Part shown: piece by piece, positions 32,971-41,259 of the stretch
Layout of the letters: each line of letters starts with the position of its first letter
Position numbering within the stretch: position 1 is the first letter of the stretch
From: JABMRW01 sp964396965
Lineage (GTDB): Bacteria; Chloroflexota; Dehalococcoidia; Dehalococcoidales; BS750m-G39
Direction of reading: 5' to 3'
DNA: 46,429 nucleotides
Assembly: GCA_964396965.1 (NCBI GenBank)
Contig: CAYNGD010000013.1
Coordinates: 1 to 46,429 of the forward strand
The notes under the pieces: model-generated
Told to the model about the DNA's origin: nothing
What the model saw: the letters and a program-made list of their open reading frames with translations, nothing else
Database searches by the model: none
Position numbers and translations under genes: made by a program

Positions 32971-33981
32971 ATGCAACGGACGAAATTCAATATTGCCAGT
33001 GGGCGACCATGGTCTGAGTATTTGCTCCGTTTCGCTCCTTATATTCTGGTTGGGGTTATCCTTGTAGTATTGGTTCCTCTATTGCATATTTACATCCAAA
33101 GCGTTGTGGCTGAAATTCTTATTTATGCAATTTTTGCGATGAGTCTAAACCTTATCTATGGGTATGCAGGGCTTTTTTCTCTAGGACATGCCGCTTTCTT
33201 TGGTGTAGCAGCTTATACTACAGGCATCCTAATAGTGCGCTATGGCATCAACAGCTTTTGGTTGACTGCTCCTGCTGGTATTTTGATGGCGGCGCTTGTG
33301 GCTGCGATCTTCGGTGTTATCGCACTTCAAGTAAAAGGCCTGTACTTCTTGTTCGTCACTATGGCTCTTGGAGAATTACTTAGCAGTGTTGCTCTGAAGT
33401 GGCGGACCGTGACCGGAGGAAGTAACGGCTTGGTTGGGATACGATATCCGGTTCTCGGTTTATCTGGTTCAGCCATAACTACCACATCTTTTTATTTCTT
33501 GGTTTTTATAGCCTTTGTTATTTGTCTATTCCTAATATATCGGTTAGTAAATTCCCCCTTTGGACAAGCTATACAAGGTATACGCGATGATGAGGGACGA
33601 ATGAGACACCTAGGCTACAATACTTGGTTATATAAATATCTTGCCTTCGTTATTGCAGGGGCGTTTGCGGGAGTAGCCGGCGTGCTGTTCGCACATTTTA
33701 GCGGAATCGTGGCCCCCTTACACTTAGATGTCACAACGTCCACCACAGTGATGCTCATGGTAATCCTCGGCAGCACTAGCGTGGTCTTTGGCCCTGCCCT
33801 AGGAGCTATGGTAGTCGTACTCTTAGAAGTAGTCGCAAGCATGTATACTCCTGAACGTTGGCCCCTAATTCTAGGGGGTGTTTTTGTCATAACGGTCATG
33901 TTTATTCGGGGAGGTATAACTGCTCACCTAGTTAATATGTGGAAGAGGATAAGATATAGCTATGGAAGCATTAAAGATTGA
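32971..33981 (+). CDS. livM: Branched-chain-type ABC transporter permease (LivM family)
   Basis: 336 aa, second membrane subunit, about nine hydrophobic segments. NLIYGYAGLFSLGHAAFFGV near residue 65 and LGSTSVVFGPALGAMVVVLL in the C-terminal half are family marks. The 3' end overlaps the ATPase gene by 20 bases. Confidence 0.9.
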   Translation: MQRTKFNIASGRPWSEYLLRFAPYILVGVILVVLVPLLHIYIQSVVAEILIYAIFAMSLNLIYGYAGLFSLGHAAFFGVAAYTTGILIVRYGINSFWLTAPAGILMAALVAAIFGVIALQVKGLYFLFVTMALGELLSSVALKWRTVTGGSNGLVGIRYPVLGLSGSAITTTSFYFLVFIAFVICLFLIYRLVNSPFGQAIQGIRDDEGRMRHLGYNTWLYKYLAFVIAGAFAGVAGVLFAHFSGIVAPLHLDVTTSTTVMLMVILGSTSVVFGPALGAMVVVLLEVVASMYTPERWPLILGGVFVITVMFIRGGITAHLVNMWKRIRYSYGSIKD

Positions 33982-34729
33982 TGGATTAGCAAAAAACTTC
34001 GGTGCTCTTGAGGTATTAAAAGATCTCTCACTGACTGTGAAGACTGGCGAGCGTGTGGCTATTATTGGGCCTAATGGTGCTGGAAAGACCACGCTACTCA
34101 ATGTAATTAGTGGGGAGTTGGTTCCTACATCTGGCCGAGTATACGTTTTGGGACAAGAGATTACCAATTTACCTGCACACCGCCGTGTTCATACCGGTTT
34201 GGCTCGCTCTTTTCAGTTAACTCGTGTTTTTCCCAATCTTACCATTCTTCAAAATATCTTATTAGCACTTCAAGGTACCAGACCCTCTCGTTACGAAATG
34301 TTTCGCCAAGCTATTGCATATAACAATCTCGTGTCTAAAGCGCAGAGGTTGCTAGAATTAGTAAATTTATGGGAAAAGAGAGACGAACCTGCACATGCTA
34401 TCTCTTATGGGGAACAACGTAAAATGGAGCTAGCTCTCAGTCTAGCTTCAGAACCAAAGGTATTGCTGCTGGACGAACCTAGCGCTGGGCTAGATATTGG
34501 CGAAATTCCTGACTTTGTCAAAATAATGATGACTTTAGCGAAGGGCATTACATTGGTTTTCTCAGCGCACGATATGGAGGTAGTATTTGGTCTGGCAAAT
34601 CGAGTGGTAGTGTTGTACTACGGAAAATTCATTGCCGATGGAACTCCTCAAGAAATAAAAGCTAATCCAACGGTGAGGGAGATTTATTTAGGGGTCGAAG
34701 ATGATGAAACCAGTGCTAGAGTTAGATGA
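33962..34729 (+). CDS. livG: ABC transporter ATP-binding protein (LivG family)
   Basis: 255 aa. Walker A GPNGAGKTT (about 36-44), the family's variant signature ISYGEQRKMEL, Walker B LLLDEPSAGL and the switch SAHDME are present. The C-terminal YLG motif typical of LivG is IYLGVE. It overlaps both neighbours, so the four membrane and ATPase genes form one translational unit. Confidence 0.92.
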   Translation: MEALKIDGLAKNFGALEVLKDLSLTVKTGERVAIIGPNGAGKTTLLNVISGELVPTSGRVYVLGQEITNLPAHRRVHTGLARSFQLTRVFPNLTILQNILLALQGTRPSRYEMFRQAIAYNNLVSKAQRLLELVNLWEKRDEPAHAISYGEQRKMELALSLASEPKVLLLDEPSAGLDIGEIPDFVKIMMTLAKGITLVFSAHDMEVVFGLANRVVVLYYGKFIADGTPQEIKANPTVREIYLGVEDDETSARVR

Positions 34730-35417
34730 TATCCATACTTATTATGGCGAAAGCCATGTGCTACAAGGTGTTTCACTGAAAGTCGAGGAGGGCTCTGTAG
34801 TAGCCCTTCTAGGCCGTAATGGTATGGGTAAAACAACCACTATTCACTCAATCATTGGCTTCACCTCGCCACGCTGTGGCAGGGTAACCTTTAAAGGAAA
34901 AGAACTCATTGGTCTCCAGCCCCATAAGATTGCTCAAATGGGCATAGCTTTGGTTCCACAGGGACGTTGCATTTTCCCGTCACTAAATGTAAGGGAAAAT
35001 CTTACTATGGCAGCACGGGGCGGTGGTAAAAGTGGGGCTTGGTCTCTAGATAGAGTGTATTCCCTGTTTCCGATTTTGAAGGAGCGAGCAAACTACAAGG
35101 GTAATCTCCTAAGCGGCGGGGAGCAGCAGATGTTGTCAATTGCTCGGGCTTTGATGACTAATCCTACCCTACTTCTTATGGATGAACCTTCAGAGGGGCT
35201 GGCTCCTTTGATTGTTCGAGAACTTGGCAACGTTATCAACCAACTTCACAATGACGGGCTTCCCATTCTATTGGTAGAACAGAATCTCAACATGACCTTA
35301 GCAATAGCTGACTATGTCTACATATTAAGTAAGGGTAGAATAGTATATGACTCTGCACCTGCGGATTTGAGGAAGAATGAAGAAGCTAAGACTTGTTATC
35401 TAGGTGTATCAGTATGA
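34701..35417 (+). CDS. livF: ABC transporter ATP-binding protein (LivF family)
   Basis: 238 aa. Walker A GRNGMGKTT, signature LLSGGEQQML, Walker B LLMDEPSEGL and the LVEQN switch are all LivF-like. Two start codons in a row (ATGATG) are available; it lies within the end of livG. Its stop overlaps the next gene (ATGA), tying the importer to the enzymes downstream. Confidence 0.92.
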   Translation: MMKPVLELDDIHTYYGESHVLQGVSLKVEEGSVVALLGRNGMGKTTTIHSIIGFTSPRCGRVTFKGKELIGLQPHKIAQMGIALVPQGRCIFPSLNVRENLTMAARGGGKSGAWSLDRVYSLFPILKERANYKGNLLSGGEQQMLSIARALMTNPTLLLMDEPSEGLAPLIVRELGNVINQLHNDGLPILLVEQNLNMTLAIADYVYILSKGRIVYDSAPADLRKNEEAKTCYLGVSV

Positions 35418-36829
35418 ATGTTTCGAATGAACAAAAAGATGCGATCTTTGTGCTAGCTCAGAATATGTTGGATATCAGATTTGAAGATATTCCACGTGAG
35501 GTGAGGGAGATTACGAAGAGGAGCATACTTGATATATTGGGTGTTATCATAGCAGGAAGCGAGTTGGGCGAAGGATGTAGGGAAATAGTTAACCTGATTA
35601 AGCAAATGGGGGGCAGAAAAGAAAGCACTGTTCTGGTCTACGGGGATAAGGTCCCTTGCGCTTTGGCTGCCTTCGGTAACGGTGCAATGGCTCACTCACT
35701 GGATTACGATGATGACCATAGACAAGCGGCAGTGCACCCAACTCTGGCTACATTTCCTGCCGCTCTTGCCGTTGCTGAAAAAGTGAAAGGCATTACCGGG
35801 AAGGAATTTATTACAATAATTACACTAGGGAATGACCTAGTTTGCAGATTGGCTTTAGCGGTTACTACAGGTCCCAGGGGAAACAAACTTGACTGGAATA
35901 TGACCTCAGTAGTCGGGGTTCTTGGTGCCGCTGCCGTATCTGCTAAACTACTTAATCTTGACCAAAATGGGATGGTCAACGCTTTGGCTATTGCAGCGCA
36001 ACTTGCTTCAGGAACAGGAGAAATTGGTTTTAGTCTTGGTAACAAATATCGAGGTTTGTACGGTGGCCCTGTTGCAGCCGGGGGGGTTATGTCGGCATTG
36101 TTGGCTCGTGAGGGCATCACAGGTCCAAAAAATTGCTTTGAGGGAAGAGCGGGTTTATATAATGTACATTTTAACGGCTTGTATCGTAGAGAGTCATTGA
36201 TGAAGGATTTGGGTAAGACATTTGAAGGTAGAAATGTCGATTTTAAAGCATGGCCTTCATGTGGCCATACGATGAATCATATTCAGGCAGCGCTACGAGT
36301 TATGGAGAGAAATAACCTCCGAGTCAGCGATATAGTGCAGATCATTCCCATCGTTGGCGAACAAACTCGGGCTCTCTGCGAGCCATTGGAGCTGAGGCAA
36401 AGACCTAAGTCTTCATTAGATGCAAAGTGGAGCATACCATGGACCATAGCGTGTGCTATCTTGCGAGGGGAAGTCACACTTAATGATTTTACCCCAGATG
36501 GTATTAAAGATGCTAGCACAATTGAACTCGCTCACAAAATAACGCCTGAATTCCAACCGCAACAGTCGTCAGATTCATATAAGGTGCCCCCCGGGATTGT
36601 GCAAATAAAAACTAAGGATGGCCGTATATTTTCTGAGCAAGTGGAATACTGGCATGGAGCTCACCAAGACCCCATGACCATGGATGAAATTATATCCAAG
36701 TTCCGAGACTGTGCTTCGTATGCTGCAAAAACTATATCCAAGAAAAAGGTACTTCGCCTAATTGATATGGTGGACAGTCTGGAGGAAATAAGCGAAATGA
36801 CTGAGCTTATTAACCAGCTCACTGAATGA
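35414..36829 (+). CDS. MmgE/PrpD family protein
   Basis: 471 aa. The family includes 2-methylcitrate dehydratase and cis-aconitate decarboxylase, so it acts on small branched di- or tricarboxylic acids. Seen here: the helical core KRSILDILGVIIAGSE, HSLDYDDDH near residue 95, HPTLATFPAALAVAE and KAWPSCGHTMNHIQAAL. The ATG at 35414 (MNVSNEQ) overlaps the livF stop, showing it is co-translated with the importer. Which substrate it takes is unknown; it could dehydrate, decarboxylate or isomerise an intermediate. Confidence 0.85.
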   Translation: MNVSNEQKDAIFVLAQNMLDIRFEDIPREVREITKRSILDILGVIIAGSELGEGCREIVNLIKQMGGRKESTVLVYGDKVPCALAAFGNGAMAHSLDYDDDHRQAAVHPTLATFPAALAVAEKVKGITGKEFITIITLGNDLVCRLALAVTTGPRGNKLDWNMTSVVGVLGAAAVSAKLLNLDQNGMVNALAIAAQLASGTGEIGFSLGNKYRGLYGGPVAAGGVMSALLAREGITGPKNCFEGRAGLYNVHFNGLYRRESLMKDLGKTFEGRNVDFKAWPSCGHTMNHIQAALRVMERNNLRVSDIVQIIPIVGEQTRALCEPLELRQRPKSSLDAKWSIPWTIACAILRGEVTLNDFTPDGIKDASTIELAHKITPEFQPQQSSDSYKVPPGIVQIKTKDGRIFSEQVEYWHGAHQDPMTMDEIISKFRDCASYAAKTISKKKVLRLIDMVDSLEEISEMTELINQLTE

Positions 36830-36841
36830 GGTAAGGTAAGA

Positions 36842-38500
36842 GTGGATAATTTAACTGAGATAACAAAAGCACAGAGCCAATGGGAAGATACTACATTAAA
36901 GAGTTGGCTAGGAGGGCATCCCGAAAGGCAGATATACTCTGAGATATCTAAACAACGCCTATATACACCGAAGGACATAGCCAACTTTGATTATTTACGA
37001 GACCTTGGGTTTCCTGGTGACTATCCATATACTAGGGGTCTTAATCCTACAGGTTATCGTAGCCGTCTATGGCATATTGCTGAGACATCAGGTTTTGGAA
37101 CACCGGAAGATACTAACAAACGCTGGAAATTTCTCCTCAGCCAAGGACAGGATGGGGTGAGCTTATCTTGTGATCTTCCAACCCAACAAGGCTATGACCC
37201 GGATAACCCTCTGGCAGAAGGAGAGGTAGGCATTGTTGGAGCATCTTGTCCTTCATTGAAAGATGTGGAGACCATGTTTGACGGAATCCCAATGGACAAG
37301 ATAAGGATACGAGGCTCAACGTGCCATCCACACATGATCCTTTATTCGATGATGATAGCAACAGCAGAGAAGCAAGGCATTTCTAGAGATAAATTAACCA
37401 TTACTGTCAATTCAGACGTTCTAAATGAGTACATATCCAGACATAACTATATCTTCCCGCCTGAAGGTGCCTTGCGTTTGACATTAGACTTTATGGAGTA
37501 TGGTCTAAAGCAAATGCCAAAAACAAGTTATTTACTTGGTAGTGGTTACCCAATTGCCGAAACGGGAGCCACTATTGTGCAAGCTTCAGCTATTATGTTA
37601 GCTACTGCATTTACTTATATTGAGCGCGCTCTTCAGAGGGGTATAGCAGTTGATGATATAGCTTCCCACACAGGTTTTAACATTCATGTTGGGACAGAGT
37701 TCTTTGAGGAAATAGCTAAATTTCGTGCACTGAGAAGAGTTTGGGCTATAACAATGAAAAAAAGGTTTGGTGCCAGAAAGGCCACCGCTTTACAATTCAG
37801 ATTTGGACCTGGTACTGGCGGCTCACTGTTAACGGCGCAGCAACCAGAGAACAACATCGTAAGGGTTACCATAGCAGCCCTCGCTGCAATACTGGGCGGT
37901 TGTCACTTTCTACATACATCTTCCTTTGATGAAGCACTGGCAATACCAACCGAAAAAGCTGTCAGCATTGCTCTAAACACGCAGCACATTATAGCCCATG
38001 AAACAGGGGTGCCCGATGTAATGGATCCACTTGGTGGTTCTTATTACGTTGAGGCCCTAACTAACGAGATTGAGAAAGAGATATTGGCCTACCTCGAGAA
38101 AATAGACGCCAAGGGTGGCATAATCAAAGGGATAGAATCTGGGTGGATCCAAGGCGAAATAGCTCGCTCGGCTTATATAAAGCAAAAGGATATAGAAGAT
38201 AAGAGGCGGATCATAGTGGGAGTAAATAAGTTTGTAGCTAAGGAAAAATCAGCTATTAAAATTCATAGGAGCATGGAGCCAAAGACAGCACTGGAGATGC
38301 GAGAAAAGATGACAAAGTTGAGAAGAGAAAGGGATAACAATGCGGTGCAGCGCAGTATGGGAGCATTACGTAAAGCGGGCCAAGGTAACGATAACCTGGT
38401 GCCCTTCGTATTGGATGCGGTTAAGAACTACGCTACCATAGGAGAAATATGCGACGTTTTTAGGGATGTTTTTGGCGAATATCGGCCGCCGTTGCACTGA
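36842..38500 (+). CDS. B12-dependent acyl-CoA mutase large subunit, divergent specificity
   Basis: 552 aa, the TIM-barrel catalytic chain of the methylmalonyl-CoA mutase family without the B12 domain. YPYTRG, FDGIP, FRFGPGTGGS-type, LGGCHFLHTS and DPLGGSYYVE blocks are clear. Aligned without gaps to the classical enzyme (residue number minus 7), Arg200 keeps the carboxylate-binding Arg207, but Tyr89 is Thr82, Gln197 is Asn190 and His244 is Pro237. The isobutyryl-, 2-hydroxyisobutyryl- and ethylmalonyl-CoA mutases that I know keep that His. The enzyme probably rearranges another acyl-CoA. It needs the B12 subunit at 24059. GTG start. Confidence 0.88.
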   Translation: MDNLTEITKAQSQWEDTTLKSWLGGHPERQIYSEISKQRLYTPKDIANFDYLRDLGFPGDYPYTRGLNPTGYRSRLWHIAETSGFGTPEDTNKRWKFLLSQGQDGVSLSCDLPTQQGYDPDNPLAEGEVGIVGASCPSLKDVETMFDGIPMDKIRIRGSTCHPHMILYSMMIATAEKQGISRDKLTITVNSDVLNEYISRHNYIFPPEGALRLTLDFMEYGLKQMPKTSYLLGSGYPIAETGATIVQASAIMLATAFTYIERALQRGIAVDDIASHTGFNIHVGTEFFEEIAKFRALRRVWAITMKKRFGARKATALQFRFGPGTGGSLLTAQQPENNIVRVTIAALAAILGGCHFLHTSSFDEALAIPTEKAVSIALNTQHIIAHETGVPDVMDPLGGSYYVEALTNEIEKEILAYLEKIDAKGGIIKGIESGWIQGEIARSAYIKQKDIEDKRRIIVGVNKFVAKEKSAIKIHRSMEPKTALEMREKMTKLRRERDNNAVQRSMGALRKAGQGNDNLVPFVLDAVKNYATIGEICDVFRDVFGEYRPPLH

Positions 38501-38702
38501 GTCCAATAGTTAGATTAAGGATATCAGAAACTTATGGCACTAGTTAGTATTTACGGTAAGCCGGCAGCAATGGGCACTTTATTACGGGAGGTGCTATCCC
38601 TCAAGAAAATATCTCCTATTTAAAGGGGAAGGGGGAAATGTCGTCTTTAGTCCGGGCATAACAATTAGGTAGATAATTACTACACAAGGAAAAACGTGAG
38701 GA
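38501..38702. other. Gap between mutase and CoA-transferase genes
   Basis: 202 bases without a clear gene. A 29-codon frame (ATG at 38534, beginning MALVSIYGKPAAMG) exists but has no good ribosome binding site and no recognisable relative. No strong hairpin was seen. Confidence 0.3.
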
Positions 38703-39962
38703 ATGAAAGGGAGAAATAATAGTAAAGACCTTCTGGGGTCTTTTCGGGTTCTCGATTTAGCTGACGAGAAAGGCGCTTTTACTGGTAAGATACTCGGTGA
38801 CCTTGGCGCTGACGTAATTAAAATAGAAAAGCCTGGGGGTGATGAGAGTCGTAATATTGGCCCATTTTATCATAATATTCCTGATCCAGAAAAAAGCCTC
38901 TTCTGGTTTGCCTATAACCTTAACAAAAGAGGAATAACTTTAAACATTGAGACGAGAGATGGGCGACAAATGTTTAAAGATTTGGTCAGCAGAGCTGATT
39001 TTGTTATCGAATCCTTTTCCCCTGGCTTTATGGATAGCCTAGGCTTGGGTTATCATGACCTTAGTAATATTAATAACCGCGTTGTGGTGACATCTATTAC
39101 ACCTTTCGGCCAGACTGGCCCATACAGCAGTTTCAGAGCATCTGATATTGTGGCCGAGGCAATGGGAGGATTTATGTACATAACAGGCAGCCCTGATGGT
39201 CCTCCGGTAAGAATGAGCTTTCCGCAATCATATCAACTGGCCGGGGCGTATGCCGCTGCAGCCACAATGATAGCTCACTATTATCGAGAAATGACCGGGG
39301 AGGGTCAGCATGTAGATGTGTCTATGCAAGCATGCATAGCACTGGCGTTGTCTAATGCGATCCCTCTTTGGGAATTAAATCGCGATGTTTTAAAGAGGTC
39401 TGGAGCTTTTCTAGTTGGTCGCGGGATACTAGTTAAGTCACGTATACTTTGGCGATGTAAAGATGGTTACATAGTGTTTCACTTAATGGGGGGTATTCTC
39501 GGTGGGAAGGGCAACAGAGTAATCGCTAAATGGATGGAGGAGGAGGGGATGATGACCGAATTTTTACAGAAGATGGACTGGGAGTTTGACGTGTCAAAGC
39601 AGACTCAGGATATTCAAGACCAAATTGAGACGGAATTTGCTAGATATTTTGCGAAACACACAAAGATGGAACTTTACAATAAGGCGCGAGAAAGCGGCAT
39701 TATGCTATACCCCTTGAATTCGGTCAAAGATGTCGTGGAGAGCCCTCAACTGAAGGCAAGAGATTATTGGGTTGAAGTAGAACATCCTGAACTAGGAACT
39801 ACCCTCAGGTATCCTGGTGCCTTCATAAAAGGATCACTAACTCCTTGCAGAATAAGGCGCCGGGCTCCTCTTATTGGTGAACATAACAAAGACATATACG
39901 AGAATGAACTAGGGTTATCACGCGATACTATTTGTATGTTAAAAGAGGCAGGAATTATTTAG
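38703..39962 (+). CDS. CaiB/BaiF-type CoA transferase, catalytic Asp present
   Basis: 419 aa, class III CoA transferase. These enzymes move CoA from an acyl-CoA to a free acid through an aspartyl anhydride. The family Asp is Asp148 in RASDIVAEAMGGFM; RVLDLADEKGAFTGKILGDLGADVIKIE is the usual N-terminal region (quoted in part). Followed 38 bases later by a second member that lacks the Asp, so the two may be a heteromer like BbsE/BbsF of benzylsuccinate activation. That pairing is inferred. Confidence 0.88.
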   Translation: MKGRNNSKDLLGSFRVLDLADEKGAFTGKILGDLGADVIKIEKPGGDESRNIGPFYHNIPDPEKSLFWFAYNLNKRGITLNIETRDGRQMFKDLVSRADFVIESFSPGFMDSLGLGYHDLSNINNRVVVTSITPFGQTGPYSSFRASDIVAEAMGGFMYITGSPDGPPVRMSFPQSYQLAGAYAAAATMIAHYYREMTGEGQHVDVSMQACIALALSNAIPLWELNRDVLKRSGAFLVGRGILVKSRILWRCKDGYIVFHLMGGILGGKGNRVIAKWMEEEGMMTEFLQKMDWEFDVSKQTQDIQDQIETEFARYFAKHTKMELYNKARESGIMLYPLNSVKDVVESPQLKARDYWVEVEHPELGTTLRYPGAFIKGSLTPCRIRRRAPLIGEHNKDIYENELGLSRDTICMLKEAGII

Positions 39963-40000
39963 GTGTCTGATTGCTTTCGAAGAAATACGAGGTTTGAATA

Positions 40001-41221
40001 GTGATGCAATTCGAAGATGTGTTCGGGGGGCTAAAGGTGGTAGATTTGGGGTGGATTTTAGCTGGTCCGCTGGTTTCCAAATTCTTGGCTGACCATGGTG
40101 CTACCGTTGTCTGGATTGAGTCAATGAAAAAGCCTGACCTTTCAAGAGTAAGCTCACCATTTAAGGACGGAATACCTGGCGTAGACCGTGCTGGTTACTT
40201 TGCTTGGTCGGCAGCTAACAAATACAGCATACAAATCAACCTGAAACATCCAAAAGGGATAGAGGTTGCCAAGAGGCTGGTAAGCTGGGCAGATGTTGTG
40301 ATTGAGAACCGTAGGCCTGGGGCAATGGAGAGAATGGGGTTAGGCTATGAGGAACTGAGAAGGATAAAACCAGGTATCATTATGATACGCAGTTCTAATC
40401 AGGGACAGACAGGCCCCTGCGCTTCGCAACCCGGGCTCGGTCTTCATCTAAATGGGCTAGCCGGATTTGATAGTTTCATTGGTTGGCCTGATCAAGAACC
40501 GATTTCATTGATGGTAGCTTACTCTGACTATCTAACACCACCTCTTGCAGCCGCTGCGCTTATTGCCTCTCTGGATTACCGCCGTAAAACGGGCAAGGGG
40601 CAATTGTTAGATGTCTCACAGCTTGAAGCAAGCATGCAATTCTTAGCGCCACCCCTGCTTAACTACTCAATAAATGCTGTAGAAGAGAATAGGATGGGTA
40701 ATTCCTGTGACTATGCTGCGCCATATGGGGTATTCAGGTGTAAGGGCATAGACCGCTGGTGTGCTATTGCAGTTTTTAACGATGCAGATTGGGAAAATTT
40801 TTGCAAGGTAATTGGTGACCCTCCTTGGACAAAAGAAACAAAATTTTCCACCATGATAGGTAGAAAACAAAATGAAGAGGAACTAAACAGGTTAGTAGAA
40901 ACTTGGACGACTACACATACAACCGAGGAAGCAATGCATCTTCTCCAGAAAACAGGTGTGGCTGCCGGTGTAGTTAAAAATGCAAAAGACATATATGAGG
41001 ACCCTCAACTGAGGGAACGAGAATTCTATTGGGTAATGGAGCACAGAGAGCTGGGTAGGTTCACGCATCTAGGTCAGCCTCATACACTGTCCAAAACTCC
41101 TCCAAAGCCATATAGACCAGCACCATGCTTAGGTGAGCACACAGAGTATGTGTGTAGACAATTATTGGGTATGTCAGAGGAGGAGTTTGCTGAATTACTG
41201 GTTGCTGGTGTTTTTGAATAA
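40001..41221 (+). CDS. CaiB/BaiF-type CoA transferase homologue lacking the catalytic Asp
   Basis: 406 aa. The fold is complete: LKVVDLGWILAGPLVSKFLADHGATVV, KGIEVAKRLVSWADVVIEN, GQTGP, and the C-terminal LGEHTEYV (quoted in parts). At the site of the catalytic Asp the sequence is PGLGLHLNGLAG, with Gly147 opposite Asp148 of the gene before. It therefore should not work alone by the known mechanism. Possible roles are non-catalytic partner, or an enzyme with other chemistry. Confidence 0.85.
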   Translation: MMQFEDVFGGLKVVDLGWILAGPLVSKFLADHGATVVWIESMKKPDLSRVSSPFKDGIPGVDRAGYFAWSAANKYSIQINLKHPKGIEVAKRLVSWADVVIENRRPGAMERMGLGYEELRRIKPGIIMIRSSNQGQTGPCASQPGLGLHLNGLAGFDSFIGWPDQEPISLMVAYSDYLTPPLAAAALIASLDYRRKTGKGQLLDVSQLEASMQFLAPPLLNYSINAVEENRMGNSCDYAAPYGVFRCKGIDRWCAIAVFNDADWENFCKVIGDPPWTKETKFSTMIGRKQNEEELNRLVETWTTTHTTEEAMHLLQKTGVAAGVVKNAKDIYEDPQLREREFYWVMEHRELGRFTHLGQPHTLSKTPPKPYRPAPCLGEHTEYVCRQLLGMSEEEFAELLVAGVFE

Positions 41222-41259
41222 GGTGAGCAAATAAGATTGCAGAAAAGGAGCAAGTTTAA

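Noticed and set aside
38534..38623. 29-codon frame starting MALVSIYGKPAAMG between mutase and CoA transferase
   Set aside because: No clear ribosome binding site, no similarity recognised; noted only as spacer content.
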